A DNA stretch of 16,141 nucleotides from DASVXQ01 sp046727955 (GCA_046727955.1 JBKPDO010000217.1:1-16141); one strand, 5' to 3'. Shown: positions 7,151-14,916, counted from the first letter of the stretch. The notes: generated from the sequence alone by a model not told the origin. Program-made: numbers and translations.

Positions 7151-8266
7151 CTACACGCGGATCGCGCCGGGCGGGAGATGCACGCCCGGGGCGACGCGCA
7201 CGCCGCCGGCGAGCAGGTTGCCCTCCTCGATCACCGCGCCGTCTCCGAGGATCGCCCCGTCACTGACCACCGCACCCGAGCCGACCACTACGTCCGCGCC
7301 GACGATCGAATCGGACACCTTGGCCCCGCGCTCGATCCGCGAGCCGGTCAGCAGCACCGAGCGCTCCACCCTGGCGCCGCCGGCCACCGTCGTCCTCGGG
7401 CCGAGCACCGAGGGCCCGAACACGCGCCCCTCCGACTCCACCTGCGCGTCCGGGCCGACCAGCACCGGACCGCGCAGCACGGCTCCCTCCTGGATTTCCG
7501 CGGTGTCCGCGAACCACTGGCTGCGCCCGCGCTCAGTGCCGCCGACCGGCAAGTTGAGTCGCCCCTCGAGCAGGTCCGCCTGGGCGGACAGGTAGGCGAT
7601 GGGCGTGCCCAGGTCGCGCCAGTACCCCCGGACCTCGTGGCCGTAAACCGGCGCGCCGGAGCCGAGCAACGAGGGGAAGAGGTTGCGCTCGAACGAGGAC
7701 GGCTGGCCGGCCGGGACGTGATCGAGCACCGACGGCTCCAGCACGTACACGCCGGCGTTGATCAGGTCGGTGACCCATGCCTCCTCGGCGCTTGGCTTCT
7801 CCAGGAAGGCCTGCACGCGGCCGTCGACGTCGACCGGGACCAGGCCGAAGGCACTCGGGTCAGGCACCCGCACCAGCGCCAGCGTGGCGGCCGCGCTCCG
7901 CTCGCGGTGCAGCGCGACGATCTGCCGGAAATCGAGGTCCACGAGGATGTCGCCGTTGAGCACGAGGAAGGTGCCGTCCAGCAGGTGAGCGAGGCGCTTG
8001 ACCGCCCCGGAGGTGCCCATCGGCGTGTCCTCGGAGGAGAGCACCACCTCGACGCCGAGCTTGCGGGCGGCGGGGATGAGCTCGTCGAATGCCTCCGGCA
8101 GGTACATCGTCGAGAGCACCACGTCGGTGAACCCGTCCGCGGCGAGCTGCCGCAGGGTGTGGAGCAGGAAGGGCTCGTTGGCGAACGGAATCAGCGGCTT
8201 GGGCCTGGTACTGGTGAGCGGTCGCAGGCGGGTGCCAAAGCCCCCGGCAAGGATGACAGCTTGCAA
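7151..8266 (-). CDS. manB: NDP-sugar pyrophosphorylase, likely mannose-1-phosphate guanylyltransferase (Rv3264c/ManB type)
   Basis: The enzyme condenses a sugar-1-phosphate with an NTP to give an activated sugar. Of the 371 residues, 1 to about 240 form the nucleotidyltransferase fold: LAGGFGTRLRPL at 6-17, the catalytic lysine region PKP at 22-24 and the metal-binding NGD at 104-106. GYWRDLGTP follows, and the C-terminal 110 or so residues are hexapeptide repeats of a left-handed beta helix (for example SDSIVGADVVVGSGAVVSDG). I chose the TTG at 8266 because AAGGAG lies seven bases upstream and the conserved fold begins at residue 2; an ATG at 8290 would add eight residues, and longer ATG starts run into intergenic repeats. 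The GDP-mannose assignment rests on family architecture and on its position next to fbiAB and wbbL as in mycobacteria; another sugar or nucleotide is possible. 'manB' follows mycobacterial naming, not the E. coli phosphomannomutase. Confidence 0.85.
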   Translation of the reverse strand: MQAVILAGGFGTRLRPLTSTRPKPLIPFANEPFLLHTLRQLAADGFTDVVLSTMYLPEAFDELIPAARKLGVEVVLSSEDTPMGTSGAVKRLAHLLDGTFLVLNGDILVDLDFRQIVALHRERSAAATLALVRVPDPSAFGLVPVDVDGRVQAFLEKPSAEEAWVTDLINAGVYVLEPSVLDHVPAGQPSSFERNLFPSLLGSGAPVYGHEVRGYWRDLGTPIAYLSAQADLLEGRLNLPVGGTERGRSQWFADTAEIQEGAVLRGPVLVGPDAQVESEGRVFGPSVLGPRTTVAGGARVERSVLLTGSRIERGAKVSDSIVGADVVVGSGAVVSDGAILGDGAVIEEGNLLAGGVRVAPGVHLPPGAIRV

Positions 8267-8333
8267 CGTCGCACTCCTTGGTAACGCCATATCGGATGTT
8301 CTTGCTGGCACACTACACGCCCTTAGCCCTCGT

Positions 8334-8365
8334 TCCATGTGGGGGGAGCGAGCTCCCCCCACGGC
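8334..8365. repeat. 32-bp palindromic intergenic repeat, copy 1
   Basis: This 32-bp unit is identical to the one at 8393-8424. Inside it GTGGGGGGAGC (8339-8349) and GCTCCCCCCAC (8352-8362) are perfect inverted arms separated by GA, giving a very stable hairpin. It does not code for anything in a supported frame. Confidence 0.9.
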
Positions 8366-8382
8366 GCGCGCTCCGCGCGCCG
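8362..8382. repeat. GC-rich inverted repeat between the two 32-bp copies
   Basis: CGGCGCGCG (8362-8370) and CGCGCGCCG (8374-8382) are perfect inverted arms with a 3-base CTC loop. Together with the two flanking palindromes this forms three consecutive strong hairpins between 8339 and 8421. Confidence 0.85.
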
Positions 8383-8392
8383 GGCAGATAGA

Positions 8393-8424
8393 TCCATGTG
8401 GGGGGAGCGAGCTCCCCCCACGGC
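8393..8424. repeat. 32-bp palindromic intergenic repeat, copy 2
   Basis: Exact second copy of the unit at 8334-8365, offset by 59 bp, with arms at 8398-8408 and 8411-8421. The pair has the look of dispersed REP- or MITE-like palindromic elements. In an RNA it could also act as a hairpin terminator for the glycosyltransferase operon that ends at 8521, although there is no T-tract. Confidence 0.9.
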
Positions 8425-8429
8425 CCCCC

Positions 8430-8496
8430 AAGAGCGGCTGTGCCATTGCCGCCGGGGTCGATAAGAGCGGCTGTGCCATGGGTCACCGTGGTCGAT
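8430..8496. repeat. 33/34-bp direct repeat, two units
   Basis: AAGAGCGGCTGTGCCAT occurs at 8430-8446 and again at 8463-8479. Each copy is followed by a diverged spacer that ends in GTCGAT (8457-8462 and 8491-8496). A degraded third start (CGGCTTTTGTGAGCAT) follows at 8497. It lies directly downstream of a GT4 gene and beside the palindromic repeats; its function is unknown. Confidence 0.75.
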
Positions 8497-8520
8497 CGGC
8501 TTTTGTGAGCATGTCCGAGT

Positions 8521-9624
8521 CTACGGTGCGGCACGGCGGTAGGCGGCGGCGGTGAGGGCGGCGCAACGGTTCCACGTGAAACCTGCGGCACGCACCATGC
8601 CTCGCTGGACGAGGGCCACACGCTCACCGGAATCGCCCACCAGCTTGCCGATCGCGACCGCGAGCGCGTCGGCGTCGCCGGGCTCGACCAGCAGGGCCGC
8701 GTCGCCAGCCAGCTCTGGCAGCGACCCGCCCGTGGTGGTCACCACCGGCGTGCCACAGGCCATCGCCTCCAGCACCGGCAGGCCGAAGCCTTCGTAATGG
8801 CTCGGATAGGCGAAGAGGTCCGCCCCGGTGAACAGGGCTGCCTTGTCGGCCTCGGGCACGTAGCCGGCCAGCAGGATCCGGTCACTCATCCCGCTGGCGG
8901 CGACCGCCTCGGCAACGGCTCCCGCCCCCCAGCCCGCCAGTCCGGCCAGCACCAGGGTGTGCGGCAGCTCGCCCGCTACCGCCGCGAACGCCCGCACCAG
9001 CGTGGGCAGGTCCTTGCGCGGCTCGAGCGTGCCGAGGCCCAGCAGGTAGGGTCCGTCCAGGCCGAGGCGCCGGCGCAGCTCCGCCACGGCCTGCTCGGAG
9101 GTGGGACGAAGGTCGGTGCCGAGCGGCGTGACGTCGATGCGCCCGGCGTCGACTCCCAGGTGGGTCGTCAGGTCGCGCGCGGTGGTGGCCGAAACGCACA
9201 GTACCCGCTCGGCCGCGGCCACCGCTCTTCGCATAGCCCAGCGGAAGAAGCGCACCTTGCCGGGCTCGTGCCACTCCGGATGGGTCAGCAGCGTCAGGTC
9301 GTGGACGGTGACGACCCGCGGCAGCCTGGCGTGGCGCGGCAGCTCGTAGTGCACCCCGTGCAGCAGGTCGGCGCCGGTCCTGCGCGCGGCCCGGCCTGCG
9401 CGCAGGTAGGTCCAGGCGATGCGCGCGGGGCGGCCCAGCCGGGCCGCGCGCACCAGACGCAGCTCCAGCCCGGGCGCGGCCAGCGCCGGCGCCGACCCAG
9501 GGGCGACGAACACCTCGAGCTCGACCTCGCCCCGCAGCGCCAGGGCGGCCAGCATGCGGGCGGCGTACACCCCGGCGCCGGTCAGCCTGGCTGGCACCGC
9601 CGTGGCGTCCACCGCCACCTTCAC
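8521..9624 (-). CDS. GT4-family glycosyltransferase (third of three)
   Basis: A 367-residue GT-B fold glycosyltransferase that transfers a sugar from a nucleotide donor in the cytoplasm. The N-terminal half has the usual acceptor-side features (glycine-rich GAGVY near 16-20, VTVHDLT at 105-111). The C-terminal half has GTLEPRKD at 198-205 for donor phosphate binding and the GT4 E-x7-E motif YEGFGLPVLEAM, with E278 and E286. No signal peptide or membrane span is seen. The ATG at 9624 overlaps the preceding gene's stop as ATGA. It is the last gene of the wbbL-GT4-GT4-GT4 chain and is followed by the palindromic repeats. Many relatives are annotated as mannosyltransferases or, through a neighbouring rhamnose pathway, rhamnosyltransferases; the donor cannot be told here. 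Confidence 0.92.
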   Translation of the reverse strand: MKVAVDATAVPARLTGAGVYAARMLAALALRGEVELEVFVAPGSAPALAAPGLELRLVRAARLGRPARIAWTYLRAGRAARRTGADLLHGVHYELPRHARLPRVVTVHDLTLLTHPEWHEPGKVRFFRWAMRRAVAAAERVLCVSATTARDLTTHLGVDAGRIDVTPLGTDLRPTSEQAVAELRRRLGLDGPYLLGLGTLEPRKDLPTLVRAFAAVAGELPHTLVLAGLAGWGAGAVAEAVAASGMSDRILLAGYVPEADKAALFTGADLFAYPSHYEGFGLPVLEAMACGTPVVTTTGGSLPELAGDAALLVEPGDADALAVAIGKLVGDSGERVALVQRGMVRAAGFTWNRCAALTAAAYRRAAP

Positions 9625-10790
9625 CGCAGCACCTCCTGGTAGGCGGCCCAGGTGGCGGCGGCCGTGGCGGGCCAGCTGAAGGCGGCGGCGCGACGCGGGC
9701 CTGCCGTGGCCAGGCGCGCGCGCAGCTCGCCGTCGCCGACCAGCTCGACCAGCCCCTTAGCGATGTCGCTCACCTCGACCGGGTCGACCAGCAGGGCAGC
9801 GTCCCCGGCCACCTCGGGCAGGCTCGAGCGGTCGCTGGTGAGCACCGGTGTGCCGTGGGCCATCGCCTCTAGCACCGGCAGGCCGAAGCCCTCGTACAGG
9901 CTGGGGTAGGCGAGCCCGTCGGCGATGGCGTAGAGCCCCTGCAGGGTGGTCTCATCGACCGGCCCGGCCAGGACCGCGCGCACCGGCGCTCGGCTGTTCC
10001 GAGGCGGCAGCGCCCTGCCCCAGCCGGCCGGCCCGACCACGACCAGGTGGTGCTCGGGCAGCTCCACGCCGGCTTCGGCGAAGGCCGCCAGCAGCCGCGT
10101 CAGGTTCTTGCGCGGCTCCAGCGTGCCGACGGCCAGCAGGAACGGCCCGCGCACGCCGAGCCGCTCCAGCAGCCGCCGCGCGGGCACGAGGTCCAGCGGG
10201 TCGGGCGGCGGCTCCGCCGCGAGCGGGGTCACTGTGACGCGATCCGGCTCGAGGCCGTACATGTCGGCGAGGTCGCGCGCGGTGGCGGCCGAGGGGACCA
10301 GCACCCGTGCGGCCTCGCGGACCGCGATCCAGGTGGCGCGCTCGTGGAAGCGCCGGCCGCCGCGGGGGTACGCCTCGGGGAAATGCCGGAAGGCGACGTC
10401 GTGGATGGTGGCGACCAGGGGGCGGCCACGTGCCGGCGGCACGGCAGCGCTGGTCGCGTGGACCAGGTCCAGCCCGTCGAGCAGGTCGGCCGGCAGTCGT
10501 GGCCGGCGCAGCTCGACCCAGGCGCGGGTGGCGAGCCGGCCGGGCCAGGCGAGACGGCGCGCGCCCTCCCGCGGCAGGCCGACGGCGGCGACCTGCTCGG
10601 CCGTGTGCCTGGCGACCAGCCAGCGCACGGCTCCATGGGACGACATCGCCCGCGGCTCGAGGTGGCGGACCAGCGCGCCGACATAGCGCCCGATCCCCCC
10701 CGGCACGGGAGCGAAGAGCTGCTCGGCGACCACGCCGACCCGCGGGCCCCCGCCCCCGGCGGCCATCCCGTCACCGCTCCCGGCGGTCAT
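9621..10790 (-). CDS. GT4-family glycosyltransferase (second of three)
   Basis: A 389-residue GT-B glycosyltransferase. It has the glycine-rich N-terminal PGGIGRYV, an internal VATIHDVAFRHFP, the donor-binding GTLEPRKN and the E-x7-E signature YEGFGLPVLEAM. The first 15 or so residues (Gly/Ala-rich) are not conserved; an internal ATG eight codons in is possible. I chose the ATG at 10790 because it overlaps the upstream stop as ATGA, the same coupling used at the other junctions of this operon; an upstream ATG at 10835 lies within the preceding gene. It resembles the genes on both sides more than a generic GT4, which points to local duplication. Donor and acceptor are unknown. Confidence 0.92.
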   Translation of the reverse strand: MTAGSGDGMAAGGGGPRVGVVAEQLFAPVPGGIGRYVGALVRHLEPRAMSSHGAVRWLVARHTAEQVAAVGLPREGARRLAWPGRLATRAWVELRRPRLPADLLDGLDLVHATSAAVPPARGRPLVATIHDVAFRHFPEAYPRGGRRFHERATWIAVREAARVLVPSAATARDLADMYGLEPDRVTVTPLAAEPPPDPLDLVPARRLLERLGVRGPFLLAVGTLEPRKNLTRLLAAFAEAGVELPEHHLVVVGPAGWGRALPPRNSRAPVRAVLAGPVDETTLQGLYAIADGLAYPSLYEGFGLPVLEAMAHGTPVLTSDRSSLPEVAGDAALLVDPVEVSDIAKGLVELVGDGELRARLATAGPRRAAAFSWPATAAATWAAYQEVLR

Positions 10791-11914
10791 CCGGCCGCCG
10801 CCCGGCGATAGGCCTCGAGCGTCGCGCCGGCGCACGCCTGCCAGGTGAAGCGCGCGGCGTGGGCGCGGCGGGCGGCGCGGGCGCGCTCGCCACCATCGTC
10901 CTCCACCGCCTTGGCCAGCGCGCTCGCCAGGGCGCTGGCGTCGGCCGGGTCGACCAGCTCGGCCTGGTCGCCGAGCACCTCGACGAGCGCCGGCACGCTC
11001 GCCGCGACCACCGGAGTGCCGCAGGCGAGCGCCTCGAGCGCGGGCAGGCCGAAGCCCTCGTACCAGGAAGGGAAGGCGAGCGCCGCCGCACCCGCGACCA
11101 CCCGCGCCAGGTCCTCGGTGGCGAGGTAACCGGGTGCGTGGACAGCGCCATCAGGCAGCCCGGCGAGGTCCGGCTCCTCTCCCCAGCCGGGCGGGCCGAC
11201 CAGCACCAGCGGCGGCGCGGCGGGGGCATGCTCGCGCAGCTCGCGGTACGCCGCGGCCAGCGTCCCCAGGTTCTTGCGCGGCTCCCGGCTGCCCACGAAG
11301 AGCAGGTAGCGCTCTGGCAGGCGGCGGGTGGCGAGCCAGGCGGCGTTGGGTCGCCGCGCGTCCAGCCACTCCGGCCCCACCCCCAGCGGGGTCACCACCA
11401 CCCGCGCCGGCTCGAGGAGGTAGGTCTCGCGCACCTCGTCCGCGACCGCGGCGGTTGGAGTGCAGACCACCGCGCCGCGTCGCAGCCCCCTTGGCACCAG
11501 CGTGCGGTAGCGCGCCGACGCGCTCGACACCATCCGCGGATAGCGCAGGTAGGTGAGGTCGTGGATGGTCACGACCAGGCCAGCGCGGCGTGCCGGCGGG
11601 GCGACGAAGTTGGTGCCGTGGAACACCTCCACCCCTCCGGCCAGCCACTCAACCGGCGGCCAGTCGGTCCGCGCCCACCCGGCCTGCAACAGCCGCGCCG
11701 GAAGGCGCCGGCGGCCGAACCGGACGGCCGGATCGGCTACTACCGCCGCTGAGACGGCCGCCTCGAGGTCGCCGACGCCGCGCCAGGTGAACGGCACCAG
11801 CCACAGCTCGTCCGGACCCTCGTGAGCGGCCAAGCCCTCCAGCAGGCCGGCCACGTAGCGACCGACCCCCGTCCTTGGCCCGAGTAGCGGCGTGGCGTCG
11901 AGTCCCACCCTCAT
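10787..11914 (-). CDS. GT4-family glycosyltransferase (first of three)
   Basis: A 375-residue GT-B glycosyltransferase. It has GVGRY at 16-20, VVTIHDLTYLRYP around 114-126, GSREPRKN at 208-215 (where its two neighbours have GTLEPRK) and the E-x7-E motif YEGFGLPALEAL with E286 and E294. The ATG at 11914 overlaps the wbbL stop as ATGA; the open frame continues upstream only in the wbbL shadow. It follows wbbL directly, so its product may add the sugar after rhamnose on the same lipid-linked acceptor. That order of action is inference from gene order, not sequence. Confidence 0.92.
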   Translation of the reverse strand: MRVGLDATPLLGPRTGVGRYVAGLLEGLAAHEGPDELWLVPFTWRGVGDLEAAVSAAVVADPAVRFGRRRLPARLLQAGWARTDWPPVEWLAGGVEVFHGTNFVAPPARRAGLVVTIHDLTYLRYPRMVSSASARYRTLVPRGLRRGAVVCTPTAAVADEVRETYLLEPARVVVTPLGVGPEWLDARRPNAAWLATRRLPERYLLFVGSREPRKNLGTLAAAYRELREHAPAAPPLVLVGPPGWGEEPDLAGLPDGAVHAPGYLATEDLARVVAGAAALAFPSWYEGFGLPALEALACGTPVVAASVPALVEVLGDQAELVDPADASALASALAKAVEDDGGERARAARRAHAARFTWQACAGATLEAYRRAAAG

Positions 11915-12807
11915 CGCCGCGCCGCGACCCTCCGGGAGATGGCCGTGCGGACGATGGAAGCGGCGCCGCGCACCACCAGGGCAGCGATGACCAGCGGCAG
12001 CAGTGCGATACGCGGGTCTCGCGCGTAGCGGCGGCGGTAGAAGCGCAGCGTGCTGCGGTGGTGGTTGAGCACGTTGCGGTATGGGACGCTGCGGGTCGAG
12101 GCCCCGCCGATGTGGTCCACGGTGGCGCGCGGCTCGAACACCACTCGCCAGCCGGCCCTGGTGAGCCGCAGGCAGAGGTCCATGTCCTCGAAGTACATGA
12201 AGTAGGAGGGATCGAACCCAGCAACCTCGTCCCAGGCCGAGCGGCGCAGCAGCATGCATGCCCCTGAGACCCAGTCGACCGCGGCCGGCTTGGAGCGGTC
12301 GAGGCCGGCCAGATGGTAGCGCCGCGTGGCCGGGTTGCCCGGCCACACCGAGCCGAGCAGGGCGTGCAGGCCACCGACGAGCAGCGACGGAAAGCGGCGC
12401 CCGGTCGGGTAGTCGGAGCCGTCCAGGTTGCGCAGGCGCGGGCCGATGCAGCCGATCGCCGGCTCCGCCTCGGCCGTGGCCAGCAGGCGCGCGAGCGAAC
12501 CGGGCTGCAGGCGCGTGTCGGGGTTGGCGATCAGCAGCCAGGGCGCGGAGGCCTCGGCCGCGCCCCGGTTGACCGCCCGGGAGTAACCGAGGTTGCGCTG
12601 ATTCTCGATTACCTTGACGCCGAGCGAGCGCGCCACGCCGGTCGAGTCGTCGCGCGAGGCGTTGTCCACCACGACGATCTCGAGCTCGTGCGGCGCCGCG
12701 GCCTCGGGCAGGGAGTCGAAACAGCCGGGCAGGTCGTCGGCGCTCTCATAGGTCACCAGCACGACGGCGATCGCGGCCGGCGGCGGCACGGCAGAGGACT
12801 CTGGCAC
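11911..12807 (-). CDS. wbbL: WbbL-type rhamnosyltransferase (GT2)
   Basis: In mycobacteria WbbL adds L-rhamnose from dTDP-rhamnose to decaprenyl-diphospho-GlcNAc, forming the linker of arabinogalactan to peptidoglycan. This protein has 298 residues, against about 301 in mycobacteria. Motifs: VVVDNASRDDS at 45-55, NLGYSRAVNRG at 72-82, ANPDT at 94-98 (metal site), GSDYPTGRRFPSL, VSGACMLLRRSAW, and FMYFEDMDL at 203-211 with the likely catalytic acid. The last 30 residues contain a hydrophobic stretch (268-289) that may attach it to the membrane. The start is a GTG at 12807; its Shine-Dalgarno (GGGAG) is rather distant at about 12 bases. A TAGGAT at 12851-12856 could be the -10 element of the operon. 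rmlD and rmlB just upstream make the donor, which supports the assignment. The acceptor in this organism is not proven. Confidence 0.88.
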   Translation of the reverse strand: MPESSAVPPPAAIAVVLVTYESADDLPGCFDSLPEAAAPHELEIVVVDNASRDDSTGVARSLGVKVIENQRNLGYSRAVNRGAAEASAPWLLIANPDTRLQPGSLARLLATAEAEPAIGCIGPRLRNLDGSDYPTGRRFPSLLVGGLHALLGSVWPGNPATRRYHLAGLDRSKPAAVDWVSGACMLLRRSAWDEVAGFDPSYFMYFEDMDLCLRLTRAGWRVVFEPRATVDHIGGASTRSVPYRNVLNHHRSTLRFYRRRYARDPRIALLPLVIAALVVRGAASIVRTAISRRVAARR

Positions 12808-12892
12808 GGCGGGAACGGGCTCCCTTCGGAACTGAGGCGTTGTCGCGGCAATCCTAAACCCCGCCCGACCGCGAGGGGGCCACCCTCCCCGG

Positions 12893-13762
12893 CTACCCCC
12901 AGAGGTCGCCGCGGGTCTCGTCGAGGAAGGCGCGCAGCGCCTCGTCCCATGGCCGCAACGCCGGCACGCCGACCAGGCGCGCGAGCCGGTTGTCCAGCGG
13001 CGACCAGGCCGGCCGCCGGGCCGACCGCGGGAACTCGGCGGTGGTGGCGGGCTGCACCCTCTCCGGGTCCTGCCCGGTGCCGGCCAGGATCGCGCGGGCG
13101 AGCTCGTACCGGGAGGCGCTGCCGCCGCCGCTCAGGTGGTAGGTGCCGTGCTGGCCGGTGCGGACCAGCGCACGCACGGCCCTGACCAGCTCCGCCGACC
13201 AGGTCGGGCTGCTGACCTGGTCCGCCACCACCCGGAAGACGGGCCGCGCGGCGGCGTGCCGCAGGAACGTCTCGACGAAGCCGCTGCCCACCCTGCCGTA
13301 CACCGACGAGGTGCGGACCACGTAGTGGCGGCTCCAGACGTCGCGCAGCACCCGCTCCCCCGCCAGCTTCGAGCGGCCGTAGACGCTCAGCGGGGCGGTG
13401 ACGTCGTACTCCCCGTAGCCGTCGGGACGGCCGGCCCGCGCCTGCCCGTCGAAGACGTAGTCGGTCGACAGGTGGACCAGCTCGGCGTCCACCTCCCGGC
13501 ACGCCAGCGCCAGATGGCGGGGGCCCAGACAATTGTCGCGGAAGGCGCGGTCCGGATCGGACTCGCAGCCGTCCACGTCGGTCCAGGCCGCCGCGTTCAG
13601 CACCAGGTCCGGCTCCAGCTCGGCGATGGTCGCCGCGACCGCCGGCCAGTCGCCGACGTCGAGCTCGGCGTGGCCAAGCCCGACGACCTCTTTGGCGTCG
13701 GCGAACGCCCGCACCAGGTCGCTGCCGACCTTGCCACCGGCGCCGGCGACCAGGACCCGCAC
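12893..13762 (-). CDS. rmlD: dTDP-4-dehydrorhamnose reductase
   Basis: RmlD reduces dTDP-4-keto-L-rhamnose to dTDP-L-rhamnose with NAD(P)H, the last step of the pathway. The 289 residues form a short-chain dehydrogenase fold: a Rossmann motif VAGAGGKVG at 5-13, NAAAWTDVDGCE at 56-67, LSTDYVFDG at 98-106, and the catalytic YxxxK as Y128 and K132. The GTG at 13762 starts two bases after the rmlB stop and has GGGGAC upstream; a longer frame upstream is a shadow of rmlB. It lies between rmlB and wbbL, so donor synthesis and use are adjacent. Between its stop and wbbL lie 85 bases with a weak GAGGG/CCCTC hairpin. The glycine-rich motif reads GAGGKVG where GxxGQLG is common. Confidence 0.93.
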   Translation of the reverse strand: MRVLVAGAGGKVGSDLVRAFADAKEVVGLGHAELDVGDWPAVAATIAELEPDLVLNAAAWTDVDGCESDPDRAFRDNCLGPRHLALACREVDAELVHLSTDYVFDGQARAGRPDGYGEYDVTAPLSVYGRSKLAGERVLRDVWSRHYVVRTSSVYGRVGSGFVETFLRHAAARPVFRVVADQVSSPTWSAELVRAVRALVRTGQHGTYHLSGGGSASRYELARAILAGTGQDPERVQPATTAEFPRSARRPAWSPLDNRLARLVGVPALRPWDEALRAFLDETRGDLWG

Positions 13763-13764
13763 GG

Positions 13765-14808
13765 CTACGTCCCCGCCGCCGAGCCGGGCGTGCCAGGCGT
13801 GGCCGGGCGCGGCCGCGCCTGCCGGCCGTGGTCGAGCGTGCGCGAGGCGCCAGGCGGCTTCAGCGGCCGCCACCACGCCTCGTTGGCCTGGTACCACGCG
13901 ATCGTCTCGGCGAGCCCGGACTCGAAATCGTGCGCCGGCTCCCAGCCCAGCTCCCGCGCCTTGCTCGCGTCCAGCGAGTAGCGCCAGTCGTGGCCGGGCC
14001 GGTCGTCGACGTACTCGATCATCTCGTCGCCCGCGCCGAAGGCCGCCAGGATGCGGCGGGTCAGGTCCAGGTTCGAGATCTCGTTGTCCGCGCCGACGTT
14101 GTAGATGTGCGCGCTGGCGCCACGCCGCAGCACCAGGTCGATCGCGACGCAGTGGTCGCGCACGTAGAGCCAGTCGCGGATGTTGCCGCCGCTGCCGTAC
14201 AGCGGCACCTTCCTGCCGTCGAGCAGGTTGGTGACGAACAGCGGGATCACCTTCTCCGGGAGCTGGTAGGGCCCGTAGTTGTTGGTGCACCGGGTCACCA
14301 CCACGTCGAGCTTGTAGGTAGTCGCGTAGGCGAGGGCGATCAGCGTGCCGCTGGCCTTCCCGGCGGAGTAGGGCGAGGACGGCTCCAGCCGGTCTTCCTC
14401 GGAGAACGAGCCCTCGGCGATGGCGCCGTACTCCTCGTCGGTCCCCACCTGGAGGAAGCGGGTCACGCCCGTGCGGCGCGCCGCCTCGGCCAGCGTCATC
14501 ACCCCGAGCGCGTTGGTGGTGATTGCCTCGAGCGGCGCCACGATGGAGCGGTCGACGTGGGTCTCGGCCGCGAAGTTCACCACCACGTCGTGGCCCGGCA
14601 GGACCTCGGCCAGGAGCGCTCCGTCGCAGATGTCACCGTGCACGAAGCGGTAGCGCGGGCTCGCCTCCAGGTCGGCGACGCTAGCCAGGTTGCCCGCGTA
14701 GGTGAGCTTGTCGAAGTTGGTCACCTCGGCATCCGGGTCAGCGGCCAGCAGGTGGCGCACGTAGTTGGAGCCGATGAAACCCGCTCCCCCGGTCACGAAG
14801 AACCGCAT
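13765..14808 (-). CDS. rmlB: dTDP-glucose 4,6-dehydratase
   Basis: RmlB converts dTDP-glucose to dTDP-4-keto-6-deoxyglucose with bound NAD+. The 347-residue protein has GGAGFIG at 7-13, DKLTYAGN at 33-40, HVDRSI at 84-89, the catalytic TDE at 123-125, Y147 and K151 of YxxxK, TRCTNNYGPYQLPEK and GNIRDWLYVRDH. These are specific enough to separate it from UDP-glucose epimerases. The usual TDEVYG reads TDEEYG here. About 30 residues at the C-terminus are a Pro/Arg/Gly-rich extension without family resemblance. The ATG at 14808 has GGAGG six bases upstream. The downstream rmlD is only two bases away. rmlA and rmlC, also required, are not in the window. Confidence 0.95.
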   Translation of the reverse strand: MRFFVTGGAGFIGSNYVRHLLAADPDAEVTNFDKLTYAGNLASVADLEASPRYRFVHGDICDGALLAEVLPGHDVVVNFAAETHVDRSIVAPLEAITTNALGVMTLAEAARRTGVTRFLQVGTDEEYGAIAEGSFSEEDRLEPSSPYSAGKASGTLIALAYATTYKLDVVVTRCTNNYGPYQLPEKVIPLFVTNLLDGRKVPLYGSGGNIRDWLYVRDHCVAIDLVLRRGASAHIYNVGADNEISNLDLTRRILAAFGAGDEMIEYVDDRPGHDWRYSLDASKARELGWEPAHDFESGLAETIAWYQANEAWWRPLKPPGASRTLDHGRQARPRPATPGTPGSAAGT

Positions 14809-14916
14809 GCTCTGCCTCCAAGGAGCGGCTCGCGCGAGCCCTCCTGCCCGTCCGAAGGTCCAACATAGATCCTCATAGATCCTCGCGAGAGCCTACAGGC
14901 TCAGTGGCCGCGCCAC
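14809..14916. promoter_or_regulatory. Short gap between DUF742 gene and rmlB: hairpins and 10-bp tandem repeat
   Basis: Reading on the minus strand from the DUF742 stop there are two small hairpins: AGTGGC/GCCACT (14903-14917, overlapping the stop) and GAGCCT/AGGCTC (14889-14902). A tandem CATAGATCCT lies at 14864-14873 and 14874-14883, and the palindrome GGCTCGCGCGAGCC at 14826-14839. The hairpins may end the conservon transcript, though without a T-tract. TATGTT on the minus strand near 14860-14866 is a possible -10 for rmlB. All roles are tentative. Confidence 0.4.

Noticed and set aside
8267..8479. Longer ATG start for the nucleotidyltransferase
   Set aside because: The extra residues are translated from the palindromic and direct repeats. 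The TTG at 8266 has a proper AAGGAG and sits at the fold's first strand.
8334..8496. Possible CRISPR array
   Set aside because: There are only two copies each of two unrelated repeats, with unequal spacers and no cas genes.
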